NCBI GenBank assembly: GCA_003247185.1
Contig: QKAV01000131.1
Span: 1 to 48,386 of the forward strand
Direction: 5' to 3'
Length of the DNA: 48,386 nt
Source of the DNA: Crocinitomicaceae bacterium
Lineage (GTDB): Bacteria > Bacteroidota > Bacteroidia > Flavobacteriales_D > Crocinitomicaceae
Position 1 is the first letter of the stretch. Each line of letters opens with the position of its first letter. The translations under genes and the position numbers were made by a program. The notes under the pieces are model-generated. The model was not told the DNA's origin. It saw only the letters and a list, made by a program, of their open reading frames with translations, and did not search any database. Shown piece after piece: positions 18,648-26,910 of the stretch.

Positions 18648-20585
18648 ATGATAAATCTGGATCATTTAGGGGTATACCTCCCGCAGGGATATTTATTTCA
18701 GGACATAAGTCTGCAGATCAATAAAAAAGATCGGATCGGACTGGTTGGAAAAAACGGGGCAGGGAAGTCAACTCTGTTGAAAATAATAGCGGGGTGGAAC
18801 GCACCGAGTGAAGGACAGGTGCACAAGCCGAATAATTGTTCAATTGGATTTCTAACTCAGGATATTGAGATTGACTCGAAAAGTACTGTGAACGATTATG
18901 TTTATTATTCAAACATAAAACTGACGGAAGTAAGATCCGGAATAGATAGAATAAATCACGAATTGGTTAACCGGACGGATTATGAGTCCGAGGACTATTT
19001 AAAGTTACTGGATGATATCAATGAGTTGAACCACCAGTATAATTTGCTGGAGGGATATCAATGGGCAGAAAAGGTCAGTAGTACGCTAAAAGGACTTGGT
19101 TTTTCAGATAGTGATCTGGAACAATCGCTGGAAAAGTTTTCCGGAGGGTGGAAAATGAGAGCAGAGTTGGCCAAATTACTGGTCAATGATCCCGACATTT
19201 TATTGCTGGATGAGCCTACGAACCATTTGGACATTATTTCGATTGCCTGGTTGGAAAACTACCTCAAGACATTTAACGGAGCAGTAATTGTTATTTCGCA
19301 CGATCGGATGTTTCTGGATAATGTTACGAATCGTACACTTGAGATCAGTAATGGAAGAGTCCTGGATTTTGCGTTTCCATATTCGAAGTACAAGGAAGTT
19401 CGTGCCGAGGAATTGGAACGAATGGCTTCTGCTAAAAAAATGCAGGATAAAGAAATCAAGCACACGGAGGAATTGATCAATAAGTTCAGAGCGAAAAAGA
19501 ACAAAGCTGCCTTTGCACAATCGCTCATTAAAAAATTGGAAAAAACAGAACGAATTGAGGTAGATGATGATTCGGTTCGAGGCTTAAATATCACTTTTCC
19601 GTTATCTGTCCAACCCGGAAAATGGGTGTTACAACTCGAAAATGTAGGGAAAAGTTACGGATCAAAACTACTCTTTAAAGATGTAAACCTCACCTTGGGA
19701 AGAGGTGAAAAGATCGCATTGTTGGGAGCAAATGGTATGGGTAAATCGACCCTGATTAAGTGCATTACCAATGAAATAGATCATGAAGGAAAGATTGAGT
19801 ATGGGCATAATGTAATGATTGGCTATTTTGCCCAGGATCAGGCTGAAAAACTGGATAAAGAGAAAACTGTTCTGGAAACTGTAGATGAAGTGGCAAAAGG
19901 AGATGCGAGAAATAATCTTCGCGGATTACTTGGAGCTTTCTTATTTCAGGGAGAAGATGTCGATAAAAAGGTCAGTGTTCTGTCCGGAGGCGAACGTACC
20001 CGTCTGGCATTATGCAAAATGCTTTTAAGCCCTTCTAACGTGCTTATTCTGGATGAGCCGACTAATCACCTTGATATTCAGAGTAAGTCGATTTTAAAGG
20101 ACGCGCTGAAGAAATATGAAGGAAGTTTTATCATCGTTTCTCACGACAGAGAGTTCGTCAATGGTCTCACAAACAGAATTTGGGATATTGAAGACCACAA
20201 GTTGAAGGTGCATCATTTTGAGTTGAAGGAATTCTTAGATCGAAAATTGAGTAATCTGAATCAGGACTCATCAGGAAAAGAGATTGAAAAAGTTGCAGGA
20301 GGTGTTGAGACGAAGTCTGAGAAAGAGAATGATTACGCGATCAATAAAGAGCTTAAGAGATCAATTAATAAACTCGAAAATCAGATCAAGAAAAATGAAC
20401 GAAGGATCAGTGAGCTGGAACAGGAGATAAGTGAGTGGGATCAGGTTTTAGCAGAGTTGGACTATTCGAATGCCGAAGAATCTGAGAGTAAATTGTCGCA
20501 ATACAATAAATTAAAAGAAGAATTGGAGCAGGAAATGACTGCCTGGGAGGTAAACAGTGAAGAGTTAATAAGGCTTGGATCCTGA
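18648..20585 (+). CDS. ABC-F family ATP-binding protein (ribosome-associated type)
   Basis: A soluble protein with two ABC ATPase domains and no membrane segments, as in ABC-F translation factors (EttA/Uup/YfmR group). First domain: GKNGAGKST Walker A, a signature region starting FSGGWKMRAELAKLL, and DEPTNHLDI. Second: GANGMGKST, LSGGERTRLALCKML, DEPTNHLDI. The linker between them is Lys/Glu-rich. A long C-terminal coiled coil (about 555-645) suggests the Uup/YfmR side of the family. The ORF track starts at TTG 18618, inside the promoter; ATG 18648 gives 645 residues and fits the family start (MINLDHLGVYLPQGYLFQDI). Confidence 0.94.
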   Translation: MINLDHLGVYLPQGYLFQDISLQINKKDRIGLVGKNGAGKSTLLKIIAGWNAPSEGQVHKPNNCSIGFLTQDIEIDSKSTVNDYVYYSNIKLTEVRSGIDRINHELVNRTDYESEDYLKLLDDINELNHQYNLLEGYQWAEKVSSTLKGLGFSDSDLEQSLEKFSGGWKMRAELAKLLVNDPDILLLDEPTNHLDIISIAWLENYLKTFNGAVIVISHDRMFLDNVTNRTLEISNGRVLDFAFPYSKYKEVRAEELERMASAKKMQDKEIKHTEELINKFRAKKNKAAFAQSLIKKLEKTERIEVDDDSVRGLNITFPLSVQPGKWVLQLENVGKSYGSKLLFKDVNLTLGRGEKIALLGANGMGKSTLIKCITNEIDHEGKIEYGHNVMIGYFAQDQAEKLDKEKTVLETVDEVAKGDARNNLRGLLGAFLFQGEDVDKKVSVLSGGERTRLALCKMLLSPSNVLILDEPTNHLDIQSKSILKDALKKYEGSFIIVSHDREFVNGLTNRIWDIEDHKLKVHHFELKEFLDRKLSNLNQDSSGKEIEKVAGGVETKSEKENDYAINKELKRSINKLENQIKKNERRISELEQEISEWDQVLAELDYSNAEESESKLSQYNKLKEELEQEMTAWEVNSEELIRLGS

Positions 20586-20852
20586 TTTCTTGTTATGTCT
20601 GGCAATGCGTTTTTGCCGCTTTAAATTTTTCTTGATTGATTTCTTTGCTTCTTTCGTCTGAAGGCTCCAATAATGCTTGTAGGCTTCCTTTTTGGCTTTC
20701 TCAGCTTGTTTTGATTGTTCCTTTTCACGTTTAGCAAGTTCTTTCTCTGCATCTTCAACAGTTGCAGGTGTATTCCCTGGATTCTTTGATCCACAGGATG
20801 TAACAATGGTTACCAGCAATAAAACAAGTATTTTATTCGTTAAGAACTTCAT
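20565..20852 (-). CDS. Small Lys-rich lipoprotein
   Basis: The start at 20852 gives a clear lipoprotein signal (MKFLTNKILVLLLVTIVTSCGSK). The track's longer form would place this inside a 134-residue ORF, so I shorten it to 95 residues. The mature part is a charged helix rich in Lys/Glu (AEKELAKREKEQSKQAEKAK) and then Lys/Arg-rich (IKKNLKRQKRIARHNKKSG). I do not recognise it. The 3' end overlaps the ABC-F gene by 21 bases on the opposite strand, and its start is only 16 bases from a divergent lipoprotein gene. Confidence 0.75.
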   Translation of the reverse strand: MKFLTNKILVLLLVTIVTSCGSKNPGNTPATVEDAEKELAKREKEQSKQAEKAKKEAYKHYWSLQTKEAKKSIKKNLKRQKRIARHNKKSGSKPY

Positions 20853-20854
20853 CG

Positions 20855-20862
20855 TATATTTG
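20855..20862 (+). promoter_or_regulatory. -7 box between divergent lipoprotein genes
   Basis: TATATTTG is a perfect TAnnTTTG and sits 6 bases before the ATG at 20869. No TTG is found 19-20 bases upstream. Any -33 element would lie inside the coding region of the opposite gene. Confidence 0.4.
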
Positions 20863-20868
20863 AACGAA

Positions 20869-21294
20869 ATGAAGGTACAATTTATTTTACTTATACTTCT
20901 TACAGGTAGTCTTTTTGGGTGCAAGAAGAATGCTACCAATCCCGTTCCCAATATACCATTTGATGTCACAATTAATCTGACATTACCTTCTTACAGTGCC
21001 TTGATTGGTGTCGGTGGATATGCTTATGTAAATGCGGGCTCAAAAGGAGTGATTGTATATCACAGAGGTGTAAGCGATTTCGTTGCATTTGACAGACATT
21101 CTCCGGCAGATCCGAATGGGAGTTGTGCTACGCCATTAACCCCGGATACGAATAATTTTCTTGTATTACTGGATGTATGTAACGATGCTCAGTTTTCACT
21201 TTACGACGGTTCTCCGATTAAGAACTGCGATTTCGGTTTAAGGCAATATGCCACGGCATGGAATGGAGGAGATCAACTCAGAATTTATAATTGA
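20869..21294 (+). CDS. Rieske-fold-like lipoprotein lacking cluster ligands
   Basis: The ATG at 20869 starts a lipoprotein signal (MKVQFILLILLTGSLFGCKK); the ORF-track start at 20692 lies in the opposite gene and is rejected. Product 141 residues. The pattern GGYAYVNAGSKGVIVYHRG, FVAFDRHSPAD, FSLYDGSPIKNCDFGLRQY and DQLRIYN follows the order of Bacteroidota Rieske-like lipoproteins. The canonical CxH...CxxH ligands are absent (HSP and DVCNDAQF in their place), so a 2Fe-2S cluster is unlikely. The family assignment is by pattern only. Confidence 0.7.
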   Translation: MKVQFILLILLTGSLFGCKKNATNPVPNIPFDVTINLTLPSYSALIGVGGYAYVNAGSKGVIVYHRGVSDFVAFDRHSPADPNGSCATPLTPDTNNFLVLLDVCNDAQFSLYDGSPIKNCDFGLRQYATAWNGGDQLRIYN

Positions 21295-21321
21295 TTATTA
21301 TCTTCGCGTAAATTTTCACAA

Positions 21322-21642
21322 ATGCCAGAGATTAAAGTTACCATCATTGATAGAGAAGGGGTAAGTCACGAATTGGAAGCGCCCACTGATATGAATATGA
21401 ATATAATGGAGCTTTGTAAAGCCTACGAGCTTCCAGTATTGGGGGAATGTGGAGGAATGGCAATGTGTGCTACCTGTCAATGCTATTTGGAGTCAGATAC
21501 GGATTTACCACCACAAAGCGATGCAGAATTGGATATGTTGGACCAGGCCTTTTTTGTAAAGCCAAATAGCCGTTTAGGGTGTCAGATCCACATATCAGAA
21601 GATATTGACGGGATTGTTTTGAGACTAGCTCCGGAAGCCTGA
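21322..21642 (+). CDS. 2Fe-2S ferredoxin (adrenodoxin type)
   Basis: A soluble electron carrier of 106 residues. The cluster cysteines are in GECGGMAMCATCQCY (C-x5-C-x2-C) with the fourth in LGCQIHI. Adrenodoxin-type features are the acidic segment SDTDLPPQSDAELDMLD and a tail close to the family end (DIDGIVLRLAPEA). It may serve Fe-S assembly or a P450-like partner; no partner gene is adjacent. The stop codon abuts that of nadE, which runs the other way. Confidence 0.92.
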   Translation: MPEIKVTIIDREGVSHELEAPTDMNMNIMELCKAYELPVLGECGGMAMCATCQCYLESDTDLPPQSDAELDMLDQAFFVKPNSRLGCQIHISEDIDGIVLRLAPEA

Positions 21643-22419
21643 TCAGCCTTTTAAATTATCCGGTATGATGCAAACCGGAATAGGGTTCATTTTATGTTGA
21701 TTTACCCTATTGTAACTGCGATAGATTTCAAGAACTTCCCGTTCTCTCTCTGTCAGACTACTTTCATCACCTTTGAATTCCATTGCCCACTCTAATTCAG
21801 GGTAACTGGCACCTATGTGATCTTCGTCCGTTCTTTCGTCGTCCCACAATCCATCCGTAGGTTTAGCATCAAGGATTTCCTGAATAACGCCCAGTTCTCT
21901 GGCTACGGCAAAAACTTCCGTTTTATTGAGGTCCGCAATTGGACTCAGATCAACACCTCCATCACCATACTTTGTAAAAAAGCCGATACCGAAGTCTTCC
22001 ACTTTATTTCCGGTTCCGGCAACAAGTAGTCCGTTAGATTGACCAATAGCATATAGAGTAGTCATTCTCAGTCTTGAACGCGCATTTGCCATAGATAGAA
22101 AATCACTGGAAGTGTTTTCCGGCATTGTTTGTTCAAACTGTTCAAAGATCGCTGTCAGATCAACTTCAATCGCCCGGACATTATCAAATCTGGCTTCCAG
22201 TTGCTTCATGTGATGTTGCGCACGATCAAGCTCCTTTCTGGTTTGTCGGATTGGCATGGAGACAAGGAGAACTTCTTTTCCTGTCAATGCGCACAATGTA
22301 GAGGTTAGTGCAGAATCAATCCCACCGGAAATTCCAACTATAAATCCATTTAACCCTGCTCGTTCACAGTATTTGGTAAGCCATCCCTGGATGTATTCGG
22401 CGACTTGAGTATAATTCAA
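21643..22419 (-). CDS. nadE: NAD+ synthase, ammonia-dependent
   Basis: Converts deamido-NAD+ to NAD+ with ATP. The 258 residues are the ammonia-using short form, with no N-terminal glutaminase domain. The pyrophosphatase P-loop is GISGGIDSALTS. Other marks are ARSRLRMTTLYAIGQ, GTGNKVEDFGIGFFTKYGDGGVDLSPIADL and LWDDERTDED. It is one base downstream of the outer-membrane protein gene, so the two probably share a transcript. Confidence 0.95.
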   Translation of the reverse strand: MNYTQVAEYIQGWLTKYCERAGLNGFIVGISGGIDSALTSTLCALTGKEVLLVSMPIRQTRKELDRAQHHMKQLEARFDNVRAIEVDLTAIFEQFEQTMPENTSSDFLSMANARSRLRMTTLYAIGQSNGLLVAGTGNKVEDFGIGFFTKYGDGGVDLSPIADLNKTEVFAVARELGVIQEILDAKPTDGLWDDERTDEDHIGASYPELEWAMEFKGDESSLTEREREVLEIYRSYNRVNQHKMNPIPVCIIPDNLKG

Positions 22420-22420
22420 C

Positions 22421-23239
22421 TTAGAACAGAATTGAAAGTTTGAACATTAACTGACCTTGCGTTGCTTTGTTAGAGAAGTACGAAGGGGTAGTTCCCACTG
22501 CATCCGTGTTAAACAAATATGCTTTTTCGTCTTTTCTATTGTTGAATAAAGGTGTAAATCCGTAGTAGTATCCGATTTCACCTACAAGGCAAGTAGATCC
22601 TACAAAGTTCCACTCAGCACCTCCTGCAAGACCTACAGCGGATTTGAAGACAAACATTTCTCCTTTGGCAGTCATGTTGTCTTGTGTTGCAGAAACCATA
22701 TCCCCATTTGCAGCTTCCAATACCGGGTTAACATCATAAGTGAAATTATAACCTCCGTCATTTAGTTTCGAGTTAACCAAAACACTATTACGTAAACCGA
22801 ATTTTCCAAAATATCTGAAATAACCGATGTATTTAGTTCTGAAGATCATCATTACAGGAATTGTAATGTAAGTTGCCTTTTGCTTTCTTGTTGTCAACTG
22901 GAACAATTGATTACCATTTCCTGCGGATTTAGGTTGTAATTCCGTGTCATAATAACGGTAATAAACAGGAGAAGGTCCCGCTTTAAATTTAGTAGTTTCA
23001 AAATCGAATTCGATTCCTGTACAAAGTCCGATAGTTTCGCTTAAACCGAAATTAACATTGGCTCCAATGGTAAGGTCATTACCAACTCCGTCATTGTCCA
23101 TGAGTTTCGTTCCCATTTTCTGGAAATTAAGCCCAAATCCGGTAACTAGTCCCGCTTGTACTTTTTTATCAGCGGCATCCTGTGCGTTCACCTGAGAGCC
23201 AGCCAATGTAATGATAACGAGTGCAAATATTTTCTTCAT
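22421..23239 (-). CDS. Outer-membrane beta-barrel protein (PorT-like)
   Basis: A signal peptide (MKKIFALVIITLAGSQVNAQ) is followed by 250 residues of alternating beta strands ending MFKLSILF, a C-terminal aromatic residue as in outer-membrane barrels. Segments such as GLVTGFGLNFQKMG and GLCTGIEFDFETTKF fit the PorT-like barrel family. The cargo or ligand is unknown. It is upstream of nadE and divergent from gldB with a 66-bp gap. Confidence 0.75.
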   Translation of the reverse strand: MKKIFALVIITLAGSQVNAQDAADKKVQAGLVTGFGLNFQKMGTKLMDNDGVGNDLTIGANVNFGLSETIGLCTGIEFDFETTKFKAGPSPVYYRYYDTELQPKSAGNGNQLFQLTTRKQKATYITIPVMMIFRTKYIGYFRYFGKFGLRNSVLVNSKLNDGGYNFTYDVNPVLEAANGDMVSATQDNMTAKGEMFVFKSAVGLAGGAEWNFVGSTCLVGEIGYYYGFTPLFNNRKDEKAYLFNTDAVGTTPSYFSNKATQGQLMFKLSILF

Positions 23240-23305
23240 GTTAGATCTATTGAAGCTTGTTAAATAGTATTTAAGTAATTTTACCAGCGAAAATAGCGAT
23301 TTCGA

Positions 23306-24322
23306 ATGATTCAGAAAAACTTTTTGATTATACTCATTTCAGGACTGTTGATCCTTTCATCCTGCGGCAGTGATCCGTTGGATGTGGATGCAAGTCATTT
23401 GTCGTATGAAGGAAAGTTCGTCAATGTTGAAAATGTTATTTTTCATGCTGACTCCGTTACGCTTATGAAGGAAGACCAGCGCTTTCGTTCAGAGATACCT
23501 GATATTTATGAATATTTCCGTGGGTATTGCCTTCGGATAGGCGATGTAAAGGATACTGCTTTTTACAACAGTATTCAATTGTTCCGTGCGGATACCATTA
23601 TGCAAATTATTGATTCTTCTATTAGAAGTTCGTTTGACGATATGAGTTTGTATGAGGAGCAGATTACAGATGGATTTAAACACCTGAAGTATCATTTTAA
23701 GGATGGTAAACAACCTAAAAATGTAGTTTATCTGAATTCTGTTTTTCAATCCAACATCTTCTGTACGGAGAATGAGATCGGAATTGGTTTGGAGCGCTAC
23801 CTGGGGCCGGATAATTACATTATTAAAAATCTGGATCCGTCTGTAATATTTCAATGGATAAAAGATGGCATGCGTTCTGAGTTTATTGTCAGGGATCTTT
23901 TTGAAGGTTGGGTGGAAACACACTACATGGAAGATCCGGAGGGTAATCTGGCAGAGCAAATGATTCGTTCCGGTAAAATTATATACCTGGTGGAAGCTTC
24001 GCTTCCTGAAATGGACGATCATTTGATAATGAGGTATTCAGAAGACCAGCTAGCCTGGGCGAAGGAAAACGAATATGCATTTTGGAAGTATCTCGTTGAT
24101 GAAAAATTGCTTTTCGAAACCAATGAGCGGAATAATACGAATATGCTTAAGCCCGGTCCTACAACATCCGGGTTACCTATTCAGGGGTCACCGGACAGAA
24201 TGGGGGTATATCTTGGATGGAGAATGATTCATTCATACATGGAACAAAATGATGTTTCGCTTGAAGAAATGTTAAAGGTTCCGTACAATAAAATTTTAAA
24301 CGATTACGAAATAGATGAGTGA
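23306..24322 (+). CDS. gldB: Gliding motility lipoprotein GldB
   Basis: GldB is required for gliding in Flavobacterium; its biochemical role is unclear. The lipoprotein signal is MIQKNFLIILISGLLILSSCGS. The family pattern is clear: a region with NVVYLNSVFQSNIFCTENEIGIGLERYLG, and a later GWRMIHSYMEQNDVSLEEML near the C-terminus. 338 residues. Its stop overlaps gldC (TGATG), so the two are translationally coupled. Confidence 0.93.
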   Translation: MIQKNFLIILISGLLILSSCGSDPLDVDASHLSYEGKFVNVENVIFHADSVTLMKEDQRFRSEIPDIYEYFRGYCLRIGDVKDTAFYNSIQLFRADTIMQIIDSSIRSSFDDMSLYEEQITDGFKHLKYHFKDGKQPKNVVYLNSVFQSNIFCTENEIGIGLERYLGPDNYIIKNLDPSVIFQWIKDGMRSEFIVRDLFEGWVETHYMEDPEGNLAEQMIRSGKIIYLVEASLPEMDDHLIMRYSEDQLAWAKENEYAFWKYLVDEKLLFETNERNNTNMLKPGPTTSGLPIQGSPDRMGVYLGWRMIHSYMEQNDVSLEEMLKVPYNKILNDYEIDE

Positions 24323-24678
24323 TGGAATTGGAAGAAGATAAAATTGTTAAAACGTCTGAAATCAAAGTTAAGGTTGGTCTGAATGCGAACAATCTGCCAA
24401 TAGCTATGAAATGGTCTGCAGACGACGGAGGTATTTCAGAAGCACCGGCAAAGGCATTTTTATTGTCGTTATGGGATCCAAAGGATAACAATACAATGAA
24501 GATCGATCTTTGGGTAAAAGACATGTCGGTAGAGGAGATGAAGCAGTTTTTTCATCAGACACTTCTTACCATGGCGGATACGTTCGAAAAAGCGACCGGA
24601 GAGCATAATATCACAGAAGATCTTCGGGATTATTGTTATCATTTTGCAGATAAAATGAACATTCTTCCCGAGGAATGA
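24322..24678 (+). CDS. gldC: Gliding motility protein GldC
   Basis: A small protein needed for full gliding, found next to GldB. The ORF-track start is a GTG at 24319; the ATG at 24322 overlaps the gldB stop and gives 118 residues. Sequence marks are KTSEIKVKVGLNANNLPIAMKWSADDG and a C-terminal DLRDYCYHFADKMNIL. There is no signal peptide, so it is likely cytoplasmic. It overlaps the DUF2797 gene by ATGA. Confidence 0.92.
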   Translation: MELEEDKIVKTSEIKVKVGLNANNLPIAMKWSADDGGISEAPAKAFLLSLWDPKDNNTMKIDLWVKDMSVEEMKQFFHQTLLTMADTFEKATGEHNITEDLRDYCYHFADKMNILPEE

Positions 24679-25472
24679 TGGAGAAGGGAGATCTGAAAAA
24701 AATGTCGGTAGGGTTTACTGATCCGATAACCTATTCGTTAAAATTGGGTTCGGAAACTGTTGTACTGAACGAATATATCGGCAAAGAGATTGCTATTTCC
24801 TGGACAGGGATTATCCATTGTCAGAAATGTGGGGTTATCACAAAGAAAAGTTTTGGCGAAGGGTTTTGCTATAAGTGTTTTATCAGCGCACCGGAGGCTG
24901 CAGCGTGTATAATCCGCCCTGAACTTTGCCGTGCTCATTTGGGCGAGGGTCGTGATCCGGAATGGGAGGAACGCAATCACAATCAACCGCATGTTGTCTA
25001 CCTGGCTCTTTCCAATTCTATAAAGGTTGGGATTACCAGAAAAACACAGGTGCCTACCCGATGGATAGATCAGGGAGCTAGTCAGGCGATCATTTTGGCA
25101 GAAACACCAAACAGATATTTGGCAGGTACAATTGAAGTAGCACTGAAAGATTTCTACACTGATAAAACCAATTGGCAACGTATGTTGAAGAATGATGTCG
25201 ATTTTTCGGCGGATCTGGTAGAAGAAAAGTGGGAGTTGGAGGATCAGTTACCGATGGACATCCGGGAATATTTTACCGATGACGAAGAAGTCGTTGAGTT
25301 TCATTATCCTGTTCTCAACTATCCGGATAAAGTAAAGAGCGTTAAGTTGGACAATCAACAGACAATAAAAGGAATATTAACCGGAATCAAAGGTCAGTAT
25401 CTGATGTTTGATGAACATTATGTGATCAATGTACGTTCACATACGGGGTATGAAGTAAATGTTGAGTTTTAG
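24675..25472 (+). CDS. DUF2797 protein with Cys motif and GIY-YIG-like segment
   Basis: A 265-residue cytosolic protein matching the DUF2797 pattern. Cysteines CQKCGVITKKSFGEGFCYKC resemble a zinc ribbon, with two more in AAACIIRPELC. Then VVYLALSNSIKVGITRKTQVPTRW resembles the start of a GIY-YIG nuclease fold, but I cannot show a complete catalytic set. The start may be 24675 or the next ATG at 24678. It overlaps gldC and leads to trmB with a 5-base gap, so the four genes look like one operon. Confidence 0.8.
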   Translation: MMEKGDLKKMSVGFTDPITYSLKLGSETVVLNEYIGKEIAISWTGIIHCQKCGVITKKSFGEGFCYKCFISAPEAAACIIRPELCRAHLGEGRDPEWEERNHNQPHVVYLALSNSIKVGITRKTQVPTRWIDQGASQAIILAETPNRYLAGTIEVALKDFYTDKTNWQRMLKNDVDFSADLVEEKWELEDQLPMDIREYFTDDEEVVEFHYPVLNYPDKVKSVKLDNQQTIKGILTGIKGQYLMFDEHYVINVRSHTGYEVNVEF

Positions 25473-25477
25473 TAGCA

Positions 25478-26146
25478 ATGGCAAAAAATAAGTTAGCGAG
25501 ATTTGCAGCGGTCAAATCCTTTGATAATTTCTTCGAACCATCCTTGCAGGAGGAATTTGCATTAAAAGGAAAGTGGCGAAGTGACTACTTTAAAAATGAT
25601 CATCCTATTGTTTTGGAGTTAGGATGTGGAAAAGGAGAATATACAGTTGGTTTAGCTAAGCACTATAAGGATAAGAACTTCATCGGAGTTGACATCAAGG
25701 GGTCCAGAATGTTTGTTGGTGCGGATGAAGCGAGGAGAGAAGGAATAGAGAATGCCGCATTTCTGAGAACAAAAATTGATTTTATTGATAAGTATTTCGA
25801 TAAGGAAGAGGTGGATGAAATATGGCTAACGTTCTCAGATCCTCAACCCAAAAAGCCTAGAAAACGCTTAACCTCACCGCTTTTTATTGAGCGCTACAGG
25901 AAAATTTTGAAACCGGGAGGGGTTGTAAATATTAAAACAGACAGTGATCTGTTGTTTGAATTTACGGAGGAAGAAATAGAGCGAAACAATTACGAGTGCC
26001 TTGAGTTGACCTGGGATTTATATGGAAGTATTCCCGAAAGTATTGATCCGACCATACGTGAGATTTTGCATATCCGTACGCATTATGAGAACTTATTTAC
26101 GGCAAAAGGTGCTCAGATAAAATATGCCAAATTCAGGATCAACTAA
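25478..26146 (+). CDS. trmB: tRNA (guanine-N7-)-methyltransferase
   Basis: Uses SAM to methylate G46 in the tRNA variable loop. The SAM site is VLELGCGKGEYTVGLA. Family motifs are NFIGVDIKGSRMFVGADEA, the DEIWLTFSDPQPKKPRKRL segment, and FLERYRKILKPGG-like IERYRKILKPGGVVNIKTD. Length 222. The 3' end overlaps the opposite gene by four bases. Confidence 0.95.
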   Translation: MAKNKLARFAAVKSFDNFFEPSLQEEFALKGKWRSDYFKNDHPIVLELGCGKGEYTVGLAKHYKDKNFIGVDIKGSRMFVGADEARREGIENAAFLRTKIDFIDKYFDKEEVDEIWLTFSDPQPKKPRKRLTSPLFIERYRKILKPGGVVNIKTDSDLLFEFTEEEIERNNYECLELTWDLYGSIPESIDPTIREILHIRTHYENLFTAKGAQIKYAKFRIN

Positions 26147-26883
26147 CGCTCGAAGTTTGTTCCGCATGGGTTTTGTTTGTAGCGAAATCCATTGTAATCC
26201 CGATTGATTAGTTTGTCATACCAAAACATGCTGGCGGAGTCAATTCCATCTATCGCCAGGGCTTTTTGCAGTTCTTTAAAATCAACCCAAAACAGAACAA
26301 CCTCTTTTCCGTAGTCATCTATTGCAACAAATCCGATTTCAGCAATAAACGGTTTTGATCTGGAAACAGTAAATCGTTCGTGAATCCTTAGTTCGACAAG
26401 ATTTAAAAAGTAGAATTCGATCGTGTCTTCAGCAATTTTTATTTCTTTTCCGTCATTGTCAAGAACAGGATAACCGGAATCATCATAAAGTACATAGTCG
26501 TTTAGTCCAAAAAATCTGTAAAAGTATGGAGTATAGAAAACTTCCGGATCTTCCAATATATGAACAAATGGTTCGAAAGTGAAAATAGAATCCATTTTGC
26601 CTGCAGAAAGATATCCCGGACGCGATTGAATTGCCCAATCATAGATAGGTAATAATCCCTCCCTGTTCAATTCATATACAACACTAAACAAATCGCTTGT
26701 ATCCGGCACGTCTACTTCATACCTGTCTGTAGTTTGACGAAATGGACTTGGAACAGAACTGAGTTCGCTAATGTCCACAGCAATAAACTGTGAGGAATAA
26801 CAGGAAGTATCCGACTTGTACCAATATTGCGAATTCGCAAGGAATGGAACTAATAATATGAATATCAGCAACTTCATGATCAA
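26143..26883 (-). CDS. Secreted hypothetical protein
   Basis: A signal peptide is visible (MKLLIFILLVPFLANSQYWYK; the second Met at 26877 is an alternative start). The 246 residues have many Tyr, Phe and Asp and no repeats. I do not recognise a family. It lies downstream of clpX by 27 bases on the same strand. Confidence 0.65.
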   Translation of the reverse strand: MIMKLLIFILLVPFLANSQYWYKSDTSCYSSQFIAVDISELSSVPSPFRQTTDRYEVDVPDTSDLFSVVYELNREGLLPIYDWAIQSRPGYLSAGKMDSIFTFEPFVHILEDPEVFYTPYFYRFFGLNDYVLYDDSGYPVLDNDGKEIKIAEDTIEFYFLNLVELRIHERFTVSRSKPFIAEIGFVAIDDYGKEVVLFWVDFKELQKALAIDGIDSASMFWYDKLINRDYNGFRYKQNPCGTNFER

Positions 26884-26910
26884 CCAATCATGAAATAAAG
26901 ATACACAAAA

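Noticed and set aside
20692-20868. N-terminal extension of the Rieske-like lipoprotein
   Set aside because: It overlaps the opposite lipoprotein gene and would bury the signal peptide.
23489-24022. 177-residue minus-strand ORF inside gldB
   Set aside because: GldB is clear on the plus strand; the antisense product has no domain or signal.
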